Position numbers and translations under genes: made by a program. From NCBI GenBank assembly GCA_014377385.1, contig JACMPR010000195.1, forward strand, positions 1 through 52,296: 52,296 nt of DNA. The letters run 5' to 3'. The notes under the pieces are model-generated. The model was not told the DNA's origin. It saw only the letters and a list, made by a program, of their open reading frames with translations, and did not search any database. Below, piece after piece: positions 20,915-30,246 of this stretch; within the stretch, counting starts at the first letter, position 1; the number at the start of each line of letters is the position of its first letter. Source of the stretch: Ferruginibacter sp. (GTDB lineage: Bacteria > Bacteroidota > Bacteroidia > Chitinophagales > Chitinophagaceae).

Positions 20915-20942
20915 GAAAAAAGACGGCAAATCATTGCCGTCC
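20915..20942 (-). terminator. Terminator-like hairpin on the minus strand with no clear upstream gene
   Basis: Minus strand GACGGCAA-TGAT-TTGCCGTC-TTTTTT. Confidence 0.6.
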
Positions 20943-21127
20943 CTGTTTCAATCATTGTGATTTCGTGATCGTTAAACACTTGGTCATTATATACCGCTTC
21001 TGTTATCCGGGTTGTAACCGGAAACTGAAATCCAACATATATAATTGAGGTGTTTCTGGTACGAAAATGAGGAAACCCCGGTAAAGAGCTTGTTGATAAA
21101 AAGCAACCGGCGGATATTGATATGTAA

Positions 21128-21802
21128 ATGGTTAAAAATGATGATTTTTGCCAGATGGACAAACCGACTTTAATTTATTGCTACGATGCATATTGCGGAT
21201 GGTGTTATGGCTTTAGTCCTGTCATTAAAAAAATTGCAGGTGCATTTTTCGGAAAGATGACAATGGAAGTATTGAGCGGCGGTATGATATTGCCCGAAAA
21301 ACCAGTGCACATAAGGGTTGCTGCCAATTATATTGCTACGGCATATAAAAATGTAGAGGCCCTCACAGGCATCGAATTTGGAAAGGATTACCTGTGGCAT
21401 ATTTTAAATCCGGAAGAAAGCGACTGGTATCCAAATTCGGAGAAGCCTGCCATTGCGATGTGCATCTTTAAAGAATATTATCCTGAGCGTGCCATCGAAT
21501 TTGCTGCGGATCTCCAGTTTGCACTTCATTATGAAGGCAGGGATCTCACCGATAACGAAGCCTACCTTCAGCTGCTCGAGAAGTACAGTATCCAGGCTGA
21601 AATTTTTTTTGAGAAATTACAAAGTGAGCAATACAAAGAGATGGCGTATTACGAATTTTCATTGATGAAACAGTTACAGGTAAACGCTTTCCCGGTTGTT
21701 CTGGTACAAACCGCGGAATTAAAATTCCATATGGTTGCCAGGGGATATACTGATTATGAAACGCTCAAAGAACGAATTAATAATTTGCTGAAAGAAGGAT
21801 AG
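21128..21802 (+). CDS. DsbA family (FrnE-like) thioredoxin-fold protein
   Basis: TLIYCYDAYCGWCYGFSPVIKKI (CxxC), LMKQLQVNAFPVVLVQ cis-Pro loop. Confidence 0.88.
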   Translation: MVKNDDFCQMDKPTLIYCYDAYCGWCYGFSPVIKKIAGAFFGKMTMEVLSGGMILPEKPVHIRVAANYIATAYKNVEALTGIEFGKDYLWHILNPEESDWYPNSEKPAIAMCIFKEYYPERAIEFAADLQFALHYEGRDLTDNEAYLQLLEKYSIQAEIFFEKLQSEQYKEMAYYEFSLMKQLQVNAFPVVLVQTAELKFHMVARGYTDYETLKERINNLLKEG

Positions 21803-21862
21803 CCCGGATTATCGCCACTTTATTTACTGAAGTCCCGAAACAATTCTTTTCGTAGGACGATA

Positions 21863-22318
21863 TCATTTTCTCAGCGCATCCTCATAAATCTTTATCCAAT
21901 CATCAACTGATAGTTTAGCTACGAGGTCGCCGATGAGTTGCAGTGGAATATTTTCAAGTTTTTTAAACCGGATACAGCTTTTGCCCATATCTAATTTCCC
22001 AACACCGGCCTTTTCATATGCCTCTGTAAACCATTTTAATAATGTAGGGTTGGAATATATGCCCATATGATAAAAGCTAATAGCATTTTTCTGAGAAGCA
22101 AGGCCGGCAAAAGGAAGTGGCAATGAAGGATTACAGTGGTAACCGGCAAGGTAAATACTATGCGGAACCACATACCCAATCATGCCGTACGACATTTCTT
22201 CCTTGAAACCCATGGGCAAATTCCCTAAAATTATTTTTCTTAAAGCGGAAATTGCTATCTGCCTGTCTGTTGGCAAGCCAGAAATATATTCCTCAACAGT
22301 TGCGGCCCTGGATTGCAT
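21863..22318 (-). CDS. DUF1801 domain-containing protein
   Basis: VEEYISGLPTDRQIAISALRKII...EEMSYGMIGYVVP...GKSCIRFKKLENIPLQLI. Confidence 0.85.
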   Translation of the reverse strand: MQSRAATVEEYISGLPTDRQIAISALRKIILGNLPMGFKEEMSYGMIGYVVPHSIYLAGYHCNPSLPLPFAGLASQKNAISFYHMGIYSNPTLLKWFTEAYEKAGVGKLDMGKSCIRFKKLENIPLQLIGDLVAKLSVDDWIKIYEDALRK

Positions 22319-22424
22319 ATATTTTTAATTAAATATATAAATTATTTTAAACAGCGAGCCTACAAGAATCAATGTCAGGAAGGAAAAGATTATGCTGTAG
22401 ACGGCAATTTCTTTCACTTTGCAC

Positions 22425-22432
22425 TAACTTTG
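22425..22432 (+). promoter_or_regulatory. TAACTTTG -7-like element 4 nt before ATG
   Basis: TAACTTTGCAGTATG. Confidence 0.5.
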
Positions 22433-22436
22433 CAGT

Positions 22437-22679
22437 ATGAAAAAATGCATGGTCATATTTTCTCTCCTTATTATCTTTTGTTTGTGTTTCCAACTTACGG
22501 AAGCGCAGTGCTCTATGTGTACTAAAACAGCGCAGCAACTTGGTGAAAAACCTGCCTTGGGGTTGAACCAGGGAATTTTATACCTCATGTTTTCACCTTT
22601 TGTGATTGTGGGCTTTATTGGGTTTCGCTGGTGGAAGAATAACAAGCAGCTAGAAGCAGCGGAGCAGCAAAATACCTGA
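22437..22679 (+). CDS. Small membrane protein with CxxC after a signal sequence
   Basis: MKKCMVIFSLLIIFCLCFQLTEAQCSMCTKTAQQLGEKPALGLNQGILYLMFSPFVIVGFIGFRWWKNNK. Confidence 0.75.
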   Translation: MKKCMVIFSLLIIFCLCFQLTEAQCSMCTKTAQQLGEKPALGLNQGILYLMFSPFVIVGFIGFRWWKNNKQLEAAEQQNT

Positions 22680-22687
22680 TCCCAGCA

Positions 22688-23578
22688 TTAATATTTTCTA
22701 ACAAAATTATACAGGTTAAATTCTTTTCCCTCCTTTCTGATCTTTTCCTTTAATACATCCCTACTTACATCTGTCATTCTTTTTTGCTGTATTAAATGCC
22801 AGGCTTTTTCTGTAAGCAGCCATTCCTTTTTATCATTGTGTTGTTGCAGCGCCAATACATAATCAATGGCAACACTTAATTCTCTGATTCCTTCTTTTTT
22901 ACTTGCAACTGTTTTCAGGATAGGTATTTCATTTGCATGATTAGTAAAGGCAGGGGCGAGCATCATCCTTAAATTTTTTACAAAAGTATCTGCCCCGGCC
23001 CGGTCGGCTTTATTTACAACAAATATATCTGCAATTTCCATCAGGCCAGCCTTCATGGTTTGTATCTCATCTCCCCCTTCCGGCACCATCATCACAACTG
23101 TCACGTCTGCCAGGCCGGCAATTTCGATCTCACTTTGACCCACGCCCACCGTTTCAACAATGATATAATCAAAACCTGCAAATTTTAAGATGTCTGTTAT
23201 CTCGATAATCTTAGGATGAAGTCCACCCAACGAACCTCTTGTTGCAAGTGACCGGATGAATACATTTGGATTGTCGTACCATTGGCTCATCCGTATCCTG
23301 TCGCCCAATAAAGCACCGAGGTTAAATGGCGATGAGGGATCAACACATAGCACCGCTATTTTTTTGTTTTGTTCCACCAGTGAGCCAATGAGGGCATCTG
23401 TAAGTGTGCTTTTACCAGCTCCGGGCGGACCTGTAATTCCAATAACAGGCGTAACTGATGTGGGCAAGGATGCAAGCAGTTCTTCGTATCCATTTACTTC
23501 ATTCTCCACCAGCGATATGCAACGGGCAAGCGCATTGATACTTCCTGCACTGATATCGTTTTTCATTTGTTGCCACAT
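22688..23578 (-). CDS. meaB: Methylmalonyl-CoA mutase-associated GTPase MeaB (ArgK family)
   Basis: VIGITGPPGAGKSTLTDALIG, VLCVDPSSPFNLGALLGDRIRM, RSLATRGSLGGL, VETVGVGQSEIEIAGLAD. Confidence 0.95.
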   Translation of the reverse strand: MWQQMKNDISAGSINALARCISLVENEVNGYEELLASLPTSVTPVIGITGPPGAGKSTLTDALIGSLVEQNKKIAVLCVDPSSPFNLGALLGDRIRMSQWYDNPNVFIRSLATRGSLGGLHPKIIEITDILKFAGFDYIIVETVGVGQSEIEIAGLADVTVVMMVPEGGDEIQTMKAGLMEIADIFVVNKADRAGADTFVKNLRMMLAPAFTNHANEIPILKTVASKKEGIRELSVAIDYVLALQQHNDKKEWLLTEKAWHLIQQKRMTDVSRDVLKEKIRKEGKEFNLYNFVRKY

Positions 23579-23681
23579 GCTGCAAAATAGTGTAGATAAA
23601 GCATATAAAGGTAAGTAGCTGCCGACATTTTATTTGCCGGCATTGCAAATCTTTGCGTTCTTTGTCCATAAATAATTTGCA

Positions 23682-24671
23682 TTGAGTTATAAAGGTATTT
23701 CGGTTGTTATTCCAAATTATAACGGCATCGCTTTATTGCCCAAAATATTACCATCACTTTTTGAGGCACTAACATTTTCTGCTCTCCCTTATGAAGTAAT
23801 TATTTCAGATGATTGTTCCAAAGATAATTCTGTATCATTCTTACAGGAAACATTTCCGCAGGTACACATTATTATAAATGAAGAGAATAAAGGCTTTTCG
23901 CCCACCATCAACAAAGGCATTTTTGCAGCGTGCTATGATTATGTTTTACTATTGAACAGTGATGTAATTTTGACAGAGAATTATTTCATACCGTTACTGC
24001 GGTATTTTGATAAGCCCGATACATTTGGTGTAATGGGCCGGATAATTGGCTGGGATGATGATATCATTCAGGATGCTGCAAAATTCCCTTCCTTTCATGG
24101 CGCTAAAATCAAGACAACCGGAAATTATTTTTTGAAAATGCCCGGCGAGCATGACTGGTTGTATTCTATGTATCTTTCGGGTGCAAACGCCCTCATTGAC
24201 AGAAAAAAATTAATGATCCTCAATGGCTTCGACGAAATATTCGCTCCCTTTTATGTAGAAGATTTTGAATTAAGCCTACGTGCATGGAAACTGGGCTGGA
24301 AATGTTATTACGAGCATTTTGCAATATGCCGGCACAAAGTTTCTGTAACCATCAAAACGAAAAGCAGTAAGAATTTTGTAAACACTGTTTATTACCGTAA
24401 CAAAATGTATTTGCATGCCATACACTTATCGGGATCACGGCGCTTTTTTTGGTATTTGCAACTTTTGCCCGAAACATTGATACGCCTGTTAACTTTAAGG
24501 TTTTATTACCTGGATGCTTTAAGTATGTTTTTAATGAATAAGAAAGCAGTACAAAAATCCAGGGAACAATTTTTTAAACTCGCAAAAATATCAGAAAAAA
24601 TATTAAGCGTAAAAGAAGTTGTAAATATTATCAGGGATTCTATAGCGAAAAAAAATATAAACCGTTTTTAA
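23682..24671 (+). CDS. Glycosyltransferase family 2 (TTG start)
   Basis: ISVVIPNYNGIALLPKILPSL, ISDDCSKDNS, VLLLNSDVILTENYF. Confidence 0.93.
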   Translation: MSYKGISVVIPNYNGIALLPKILPSLFEALTFSALPYEVIISDDCSKDNSVSFLQETFPQVHIIINEENKGFSPTINKGIFAACYDYVLLLNSDVILTENYFIPLLRYFDKPDTFGVMGRIIGWDDDIIQDAAKFPSFHGAKIKTTGNYFLKMPGEHDWLYSMYLSGANALIDRKKLMILNGFDEIFAPFYVEDFELSLRAWKLGWKCYYEHFAICRHKVSVTIKTKSSKNFVNTVYYRNKMYLHAIHLSGSRRFFWYLQLLPETLIRLLTLRFYYLDALSMFLMNKKAVQKSREQFFKLAKISEKILSVKEVVNIIRDSIAKKNINRF

Positions 24672-24736
24672 TCCGTAGAAAAAATAAACGCCCGTGATCT
24701 GAATCAAGCAGGAAGTTTAATAATTATAAACGAAAC

Positions 24737-25813
24737 ATGAACAAGCTTTCTATTAATATCGTACTTCCTTTTCCTGTAACAAAACCTGTTGGAGGTGGCA
24801 AGATTATGTATGAATATGCCAACAGATTGCAACAGAACGGGCACCGTGTTTCCATCTTCCATAGTATCAAAAGACCTTTTAAAAAATCGGGTACACCGCT
24901 TTGGTTCAAACAACTGATATTTACTCTGCGTAGAGTGGCAAGACCAAAATGGTTTGACCTGAACAGTGAAATTAAAAGTGTGATTGTTCCGGCGATCATT
25001 AATAGATATATTCCCGATGCCGACATTGTTTTAAGTACATGGTGGCAGATGACCTATGCTGTTAGTGAACTTTCCTCATCAAAAGGAAAAAAATTTAACC
25101 TGGTACAGGGATATGAAATATGGGCCGGGCATAAAGAAAAAGTAGATGCAAGTTTTTCATTGCCTGTTAATCATCTTGTTATTGCTCTTTATTTGCAAAA
25201 ACTAATTTCTAAAATTAACGGAGGGGTTGAGCCTGTTTATATTCCCAACGCCATTGATATTACGAAATTTTTTATAGAAATTGAACCGGCTTCAAGAAAT
25301 CCGTTTACAATAATCATGTTGTATTCTGAAGAAACGCATAAAGATTCGGCAACAGCAATAAAAGTATTGACACAGGTTCAAAAAAAAAATCCGGCATTAC
25401 AGGTACAGTTATTTGGCGTTCATCCTGCGCCAAAAGAACTACCTGCTTTTTTTAGATATAAACAAAAACCGGATAACCTGCGTACATTATATAATCAATC
25501 GGCTGTTTTTTTTTCATCAAGCCTTACAGAAGGCTGGGCGCTCCCCCCGGCAGAAGCCATGGCCTGCGGGTGTGCAGTTGTTTGTACCGATATTGGAGGA
25601 CACCATGATTATGCTATACATGAGAAGTCGGCTTTACTGGTACAACCTGCACAAATAAGTGATATGGTAGAAAAATTGAGCAGGCTATTAACTGACAATG
25701 AACTTCGACTGCAAATTGCTGCTGCCGGAAATGATCTGATGAACACTACTTTCAACTGGAACCAATCCTTAAAAAAAATGGAAGATTGCTTTTACGGATC
25801 TATAAAAAAATAA
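24737..25813 (+). CDS. Glycosyltransferase family 4
   Basis: LPFPVTKPVGGGKIMYEYANRLQQNGHRVSIFH; FFSSSLTEGWALPPAEAMACGCAVVCTDIGG. Confidence 0.93.
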   Translation: MNKLSINIVLPFPVTKPVGGGKIMYEYANRLQQNGHRVSIFHSIKRPFKKSGTPLWFKQLIFTLRRVARPKWFDLNSEIKSVIVPAIINRYIPDADIVLSTWWQMTYAVSELSSSKGKKFNLVQGYEIWAGHKEKVDASFSLPVNHLVIALYLQKLISKINGGVEPVYIPNAIDITKFFIEIEPASRNPFTIIMLYSEETHKDSATAIKVLTQVQKKNPALQVQLFGVHPAPKELPAFFRYKQKPDNLRTLYNQSAVFFSSSLTEGWALPPAEAMACGCAVVCTDIGGHHDYAIHEKSALLVQPAQISDMVEKLSRLLTDNELRLQIAAAGNDLMNTTFNWNQSLKKMEDCFYGSIKK

Positions 25814-25845
25814 TCTTTTATTGATTCCGGTAGGTAATTTGAAAA

Positions 25846-25853
25846 TACATTTG
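25846..25853 (+). promoter_or_regulatory. TACATTTG -7-like element 5 nt before ATG
   Basis: TACATTTGCAGTCATG. Confidence 0.5.
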
Positions 25854-25858
25854 CAGTC

Positions 25859-26494
25859 ATGACCAATTTTATTCCCATATTTCCATTAACCATCGTAGTG
25901 TACCCTGGTGAGCAACTGAACCTTCATATTTTTGAGCCAAGATATAAACAGCTTGTTAAAGAATGCGCAGATGAAAAAAAACCGTTTGGCATTCCAGCGG
26001 TTTTAGGAAATAAGATGAGCGAAATGGGCACGCTGGTGCAGGTTATGGAAATAACCAAGGAGTATGATAACGGTGAAATGGATATAAAAACAGAAGGGTT
26101 ACAGGTATTTAAAATATTAGAAGTGATAAAGGATCTCCCTGAAAAATTATTCAGTGGCGCCATTGTTACGTATCCGCAAAATGTTACCAGGGGCAGCGCA
26201 GCACTTATGAAAAAAGTGATCCTGGGAATTCGGGAAATACATAAAACACTGGGCGTAATGAAAGATTTTAAAAAACCGGATAATGAATTAACGAGTTATG
26301 ACGTAGCCCATCATGCCGGTTTGTCTATCGAAGACGAATATCTTTTTCTTGAGTTCCTGGATGAACTACACCGCCAGGAATTTTTAAAACGACACCTGGC
26401 AAAGATTATCCCGGTAATGGAGAATATGGATCTCCTGAAAGGAAAAATAAAATTGAACGGACATTTTAAAAATCTACCGGGATTTAATTATTAA
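25859..26494 (+). CDS. LON peptidase N-terminal (substrate-binding) domain protein, standalone
   Basis: IPIFPLTIVVYPGEQLNLHIFEPRYKQLVKEC. Confidence 0.92.
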   Translation: MTNFIPIFPLTIVVYPGEQLNLHIFEPRYKQLVKECADEKKPFGIPAVLGNKMSEMGTLVQVMEITKEYDNGEMDIKTEGLQVFKILEVIKDLPEKLFSGAIVTYPQNVTRGSAALMKKVILGIREIHKTLGVMKDFKKPDNELTSYDVAHHAGLSIEDEYLFLEFLDELHRQEFLKRHLAKIIPVMENMDLLKGKIKLNGHFKNLPGFNY

Positions 26495-26555
26495 TCAACG
26501 TTGTTTCTTTATTGAAATAAATAACGCTGAACTCATAACGCTAAATTAACAACGC

Positions 26556-27287
26556 TTGATCACGCTCTGCCTCGATTTTGGAAATACCCGCCTTAAGGCT
26601 GCGATTTTTGAAAATGATCATTTCACAGAAGAATTATACCTGCCGGATGACAGTCCTGCTTCGATAGAAAAATTACTGCACACATTCCGCCCGGAAAAAT
26701 CCATCCTCTCCTCTGTTATTAATCATAACACAGAAATGGAGGCATTGCTTTCGTCAAAAACCATCTTCCATAAACTTTCATCAACAACCAAGCTTAATTT
26801 TTTTAACCCGGTCAGCAAACCGGAAACAATCGGGTCAGACCGGCTGGCATTGGTCGCTGCCGCAGTTCACTTTTTCCCCGAAAACAACAACCTGGTAATC
26901 GGCCTGGGCAGTTGTATTACTTACAATTTTGTAAATCAATATCACCTGTTCCTGGGAGGGAGCATATCCCCGGGAATGGATATGCGATTTAGATCCATGC
27001 ATGATTACACAGCAAAATTACCGTTGGTGCAGGCCAGCTGGAATTTTCCCCTTGTTGGTTATGACACAAAAACAAATCTGCAAAGCGGTGTCATTGCGGG
27101 AATGATCAATGAAATAGAGGGTTTCATAGGTAAATACAGTGACAAATACAGCAACTTTAACGTGGTTTTAACCGGGGGCAATTCTGCCTATTTTGCCAGT
27201 CAACTTAAAAACAAGATATTTGCCGACTCTAATTTTTTATTTAAAGGACTGTATGCACTTAGTGAACTTAACAACTGCCGGGCTTAA
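26556..27287 (+). CDS. coaX: Type III pantothenate kinase (TTG start)
   Basis: LCLDFGNTRLKAAIFE, KPETIGSDRLALVAAA, GLGSCITYNFV, GGSISPGMDMRFRSM. Confidence 0.93.
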   Translation: MITLCLDFGNTRLKAAIFENDHFTEELYLPDDSPASIEKLLHTFRPEKSILSSVINHNTEMEALLSSKTIFHKLSSTTKLNFFNPVSKPETIGSDRLALVAAAVHFFPENNNLVIGLGSCITYNFVNQYHLFLGGSISPGMDMRFRSMHDYTAKLPLVQASWNFPLVGYDTKTNLQSGVIAGMINEIEGFIGKYSDKYSNFNVVLTGGNSAYFASQLKNKIFADSNFLFKGLYALSELNNCRA

Positions 27288-28644
27288 GAGAATTGTCGGA
27301 ATATCATTCGCCTTATTTATTTATTCAATTTCCAGCGCACAGGACAACTCGCCGTACTCAAGATATGGCCTTGGTGATGTGGTTCCAAATCAAAATATAA
27401 TCAGCCGGGGTATGGGCGGCATTGCCGCAGGTTACTCTAATTTTTTAAATATAAATTTTAAAAATCCGGCGTCTCTCGGAAGTATCTCAACTAGCAAGAA
27501 TGTTTCAAATACCATTTTTGATGTAGGTGGAGAAATTGACGTCAGAACTCTAAAAAGTACCGGCATCGCATCTAAATACACTTCCACCAATACAATCATT
27601 TCTTACTTACAGGTGGCTTTCCCCATTTCTACTGCAAAAATGGAAAAAAAGGGAACGACCTGGGGATTGAGTTTTGGCCTGCGCCCTATCACCCGAATCG
27701 GCTATAAGGTAGAAAAAAATGAAAGGCTCCCCGGTATTGACAGCCTCAGTACTTTGTATGACGGCACCGGTGGTATAAACCAGGTTAATGTAAGCACCGG
27801 CTTTAAAATAACCACTTCCCGGAGAATCCCCGAAAACCCTGGCTCGCTTTCTATCGGTTTCAGTTCCGGCTATACATTTGGTAGCAGGGAATACAGTACA
27901 CAAAAAGTCTTTATCAATGATACGGTCACTTATTATAAATCTAACACGCAGACACAGTCGAACTTTGGAGGTATCTTCCTGAATACCGGTATTCAGTACC
28001 TGTTTCCGATAAACAAGACAGCGTATGTAAAAATCGGGGGATATGCTAACCTCCGGCAAAATTTAAAGGCCCGGCAAGACAATGTTAATGAGACATTTGT
28101 TTTTGATGGCAATGGTGGTATTGTAGCCATAGATACGGTTAATGCTACAAAAGAAATTGCCGGAACGGTAAAACTACCCGCTTCTTATGGTGTAGGTTTA
28201 ACTTACCAGGATAATAACAACCACTGGCTCCTGGGGGCTGATTTTGAATTTTCAAACTGGAGTAAGTATAGGTATTATGGAGAGCGGGATGTGGTAAGAG
28301 ATAACTGGACACTTAGGGTGGGTGCAGAATATTATCCGGCTAAAAATAATACAACCGCTAAAAAATACTGGAGTTTTGTAAAATACAGGGCCGGATTTTA
28401 TTACGGCCCGGATTATGTAAAATTAGATAAGACACGATCAAATTATGCAGCTACACTTGGCGCCAGTCTGCCTCTAACGACGGCTAACCTTTTACGTTAC
28501 GGTGATTTTGTAATGTTGAACACAGCCATAGAAGTCGGGAGCAGGGGAAATAAGCAATCTGCCGCTTTCCGGGAAAATAATTTTCGCCTTTCTATAGGTA
28601 TTTCAATGAATGCCCGGTGGTTTCAAAAAAGAAGTTATCAATAA
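27253..28644 (+). CDS. Outer membrane beta-barrel protein (FadL/PorV-like)
   Basis: Signal peptide GISFALFIYSISSAQ; NSPYSRYGLGDVVPNQNIISRGMGG. Start at 27253 overlaps coaX by about 35 nt. Confidence 0.82.
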   Translation: MHLVNLTTAGLKRIVGISFALFIYSISSAQDNSPYSRYGLGDVVPNQNIISRGMGGIAAGYSNFLNINFKNPASLGSISTSKNVSNTIFDVGGEIDVRTLKSTGIASKYTSTNTIISYLQVAFPISTAKMEKKGTTWGLSFGLRPITRIGYKVEKNERLPGIDSLSTLYDGTGGINQVNVSTGFKITTSRRIPENPGSLSIGFSSGYTFGSREYSTQKVFINDTVTYYKSNTQTQSNFGGIFLNTGIQYLFPINKTAYVKIGGYANLRQNLKARQDNVNETFVFDGNGGIVAIDTVNATKEIAGTVKLPASYGVGLTYQDNNNHWLLGADFEFSNWSKYRYYGERDVVRDNWTLRVGAEYYPAKNNTTAKKYWSFVKYRAGFYYGPDYVKLDKTRSNYAATLGASLPLTTANLLRYGDFVMLNTAIEVGSRGNKQSAAFRENNFRLSIGISMNARWFQKRSYQ

Positions 28645-28675
28645 TGAAATATCTGTTTTTAATGAACGTTTAACA

Positions 28676-29257
28676 ATGAGAATACAATCTATTTATAAGA
28701 TACTGTTTGCAGCCCTTTTTACGGGCTGCATTTTTTTATCCGCCTGTGAAAACGATCCGGCCGTTGTCAACAGCCAGGGTAAAAAGAAAACAGGGATTGA
28801 AGAAGCCAGGAATATTGTTATTAACTACACACTCTCCGGAAAAACCAAATCTATTCTTACTGCTCCACTGATGTTAAATGTAGAAGATACCGTTCCTTAT
28901 GTTGAATTTCCTAAAACACTTCATGCAGATTTTTACAATGAAACAGGTGAGGTCGAAAGCATACTAACGGCAAAATATGCAAAGTACAAGCAGAACCAAA
29001 GCATTGTCTTATTAAGAGACAGCGTAAAAGTAGTCAACATAAAAAATGGTGATACACTTTACACGAATGAGCTTTATTGGGACAGGAGCCGTACCGGTGT
29101 TGAATTTTACACAAATAAACCGGTACGCATTCGTACAAAGAACAATATTATTAATGGTGAAGGTGGAATGGAATCGGCCCAGGATTTTAAGAACTGGCAC
29201 ATTATAGATTCAAAAGATGGAGTCATAAAAATACCTGCATCTAAATTTCCAGGATAA
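28676..29257 (+). CDS. lptC: LPS export ABC transporter periplasmic protein LptC
   Basis: Lipobox LFTGCIFLSACEND; LTAKYAKYKQNQSIVLLRDSVKVVNIKNGDTLYTNELYWDR. Confidence 0.88.
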   Translation: MRIQSIYKILFAALFTGCIFLSACENDPAVVNSQGKKKTGIEEARNIVINYTLSGKTKSILTAPLMLNVEDTVPYVEFPKTLHADFYNETGEVESILTAKYAKYKQNQSIVLLRDSVKVVNIKNGDTLYTNELYWDRSRTGVEFYTNKPVRIRTKNNIINGEGGMESAQDFKNWHIIDSKDGVIKIPASKFPG

Positions 29258-29282
29258 AAAAAGGCAATGTCTCATTTCTGTT

Positions 29283-29642
29283 ATGAATAAAATTATCGTT
29301 TACGGTATTCCTACTTGTGATGTTACCAAAAAGGCATTGGCATGGTTGAAGCAAAACAATCTTGTCTTTAATTTTCACGATTATAAAAAGGAGGGTATTA
29401 CCGCCGCTAAACTTAATAACTGGTCTAAAGTAAAAAGCTGGGAAATGCTCCTCAATAAAAGAGGAACCACCTGGAAAACAATTGATCCGGCTATTCAACA
29501 AGTTATCATCGATCAAAAATCAGCAGTGCAATTGATGCTATCATATACCAGTCTTATAAAAAGACCCCTGATAGAAGCAGTTGGCACGATATTGATCGGG
29601 TACAACGAAGCAGCTTATCAAGAAGTTTTACTTAAGATATAA
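29283..29642 (+). CDS. ArsC/Spx/MgsR family protein
   Basis: IIVYGIPTCDVTKKALAWLKQNNLVFNFHDYKKEGI; SLIKRPLIEAVGTILIGYNE. Confidence 0.92.
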   Translation: MNKIIVYGIPTCDVTKKALAWLKQNNLVFNFHDYKKEGITAAKLNNWSKVKSWEMLLNKRGTTWKTIDPAIQQVIIDQKSAVQLMLSYTSLIKRPLIEAVGTILIGYNEAAYQEVLLKI

Positions 29643-29713
29643 TTAATAGGTACAAAAAAAATTCGGATGTATATTGCCTCACTTATTTTTAAATTAATTT
29701 CAAAATAAAAATT

Positions 29714-30127
29714 ATGAAAAGAAATGCAACAGCCGTATGGCAGGGTTCAGGTAAAGAAGGAACGGGACATCTTACCACACAAAGTACAACGTTAAACAAA
29801 ACACAGTATTCTTACAATAGCAGGTTTGCTGATGGCGTGGGTACAAATCCAGAGGAGCTTGTAGCAGCTGCACACGCGGGCTGTTTTACCATGAAATTGA
29901 GCTTCGTGCTGAACGCGGCCGGATTTACAGCCGATCAGATAGAAACACGTTGTGATATTTCCCTGGAAGATGGTACCATTACCGAGTCACATTTAAATGT
30001 AAAAGCAACAGTGCCGGGAATTTCGCAGGAACAATTTACTGCGGCAGTCGCTGATGCAAAAGAAAATTGCCCGATCTCTAAATTGTATAAGACTAATATT
30101 ACACACGAAGCAACATTAAGTGAGTGA
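29714..30127 (+). CDS. OsmC family peroxiredoxin
   Basis: NPEELVAAAHAGCFTMKLSFVL; ENCPISKLYKTNITHEATL. Confidence 0.94.
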   Translation: MKRNATAVWQGSGKEGTGHLTTQSTTLNKTQYSYNSRFADGVGTNPEELVAAAHAGCFTMKLSFVLNAAGFTADQIETRCDISLEDGTITESHLNVKATVPGISQEQFTAAVADAKENCPISKLYKTNITHEATLSE

Positions 30128-30246
30128 TTGAATTATTGAATGGTCGGTAATAAATCATTCATAATTTACTACCGACCGTTCATGCATTTAATCCCCGTAA
30201 ACAATTCACCTATTAACTTATTGATTTATTCAACCACTCACCTATC

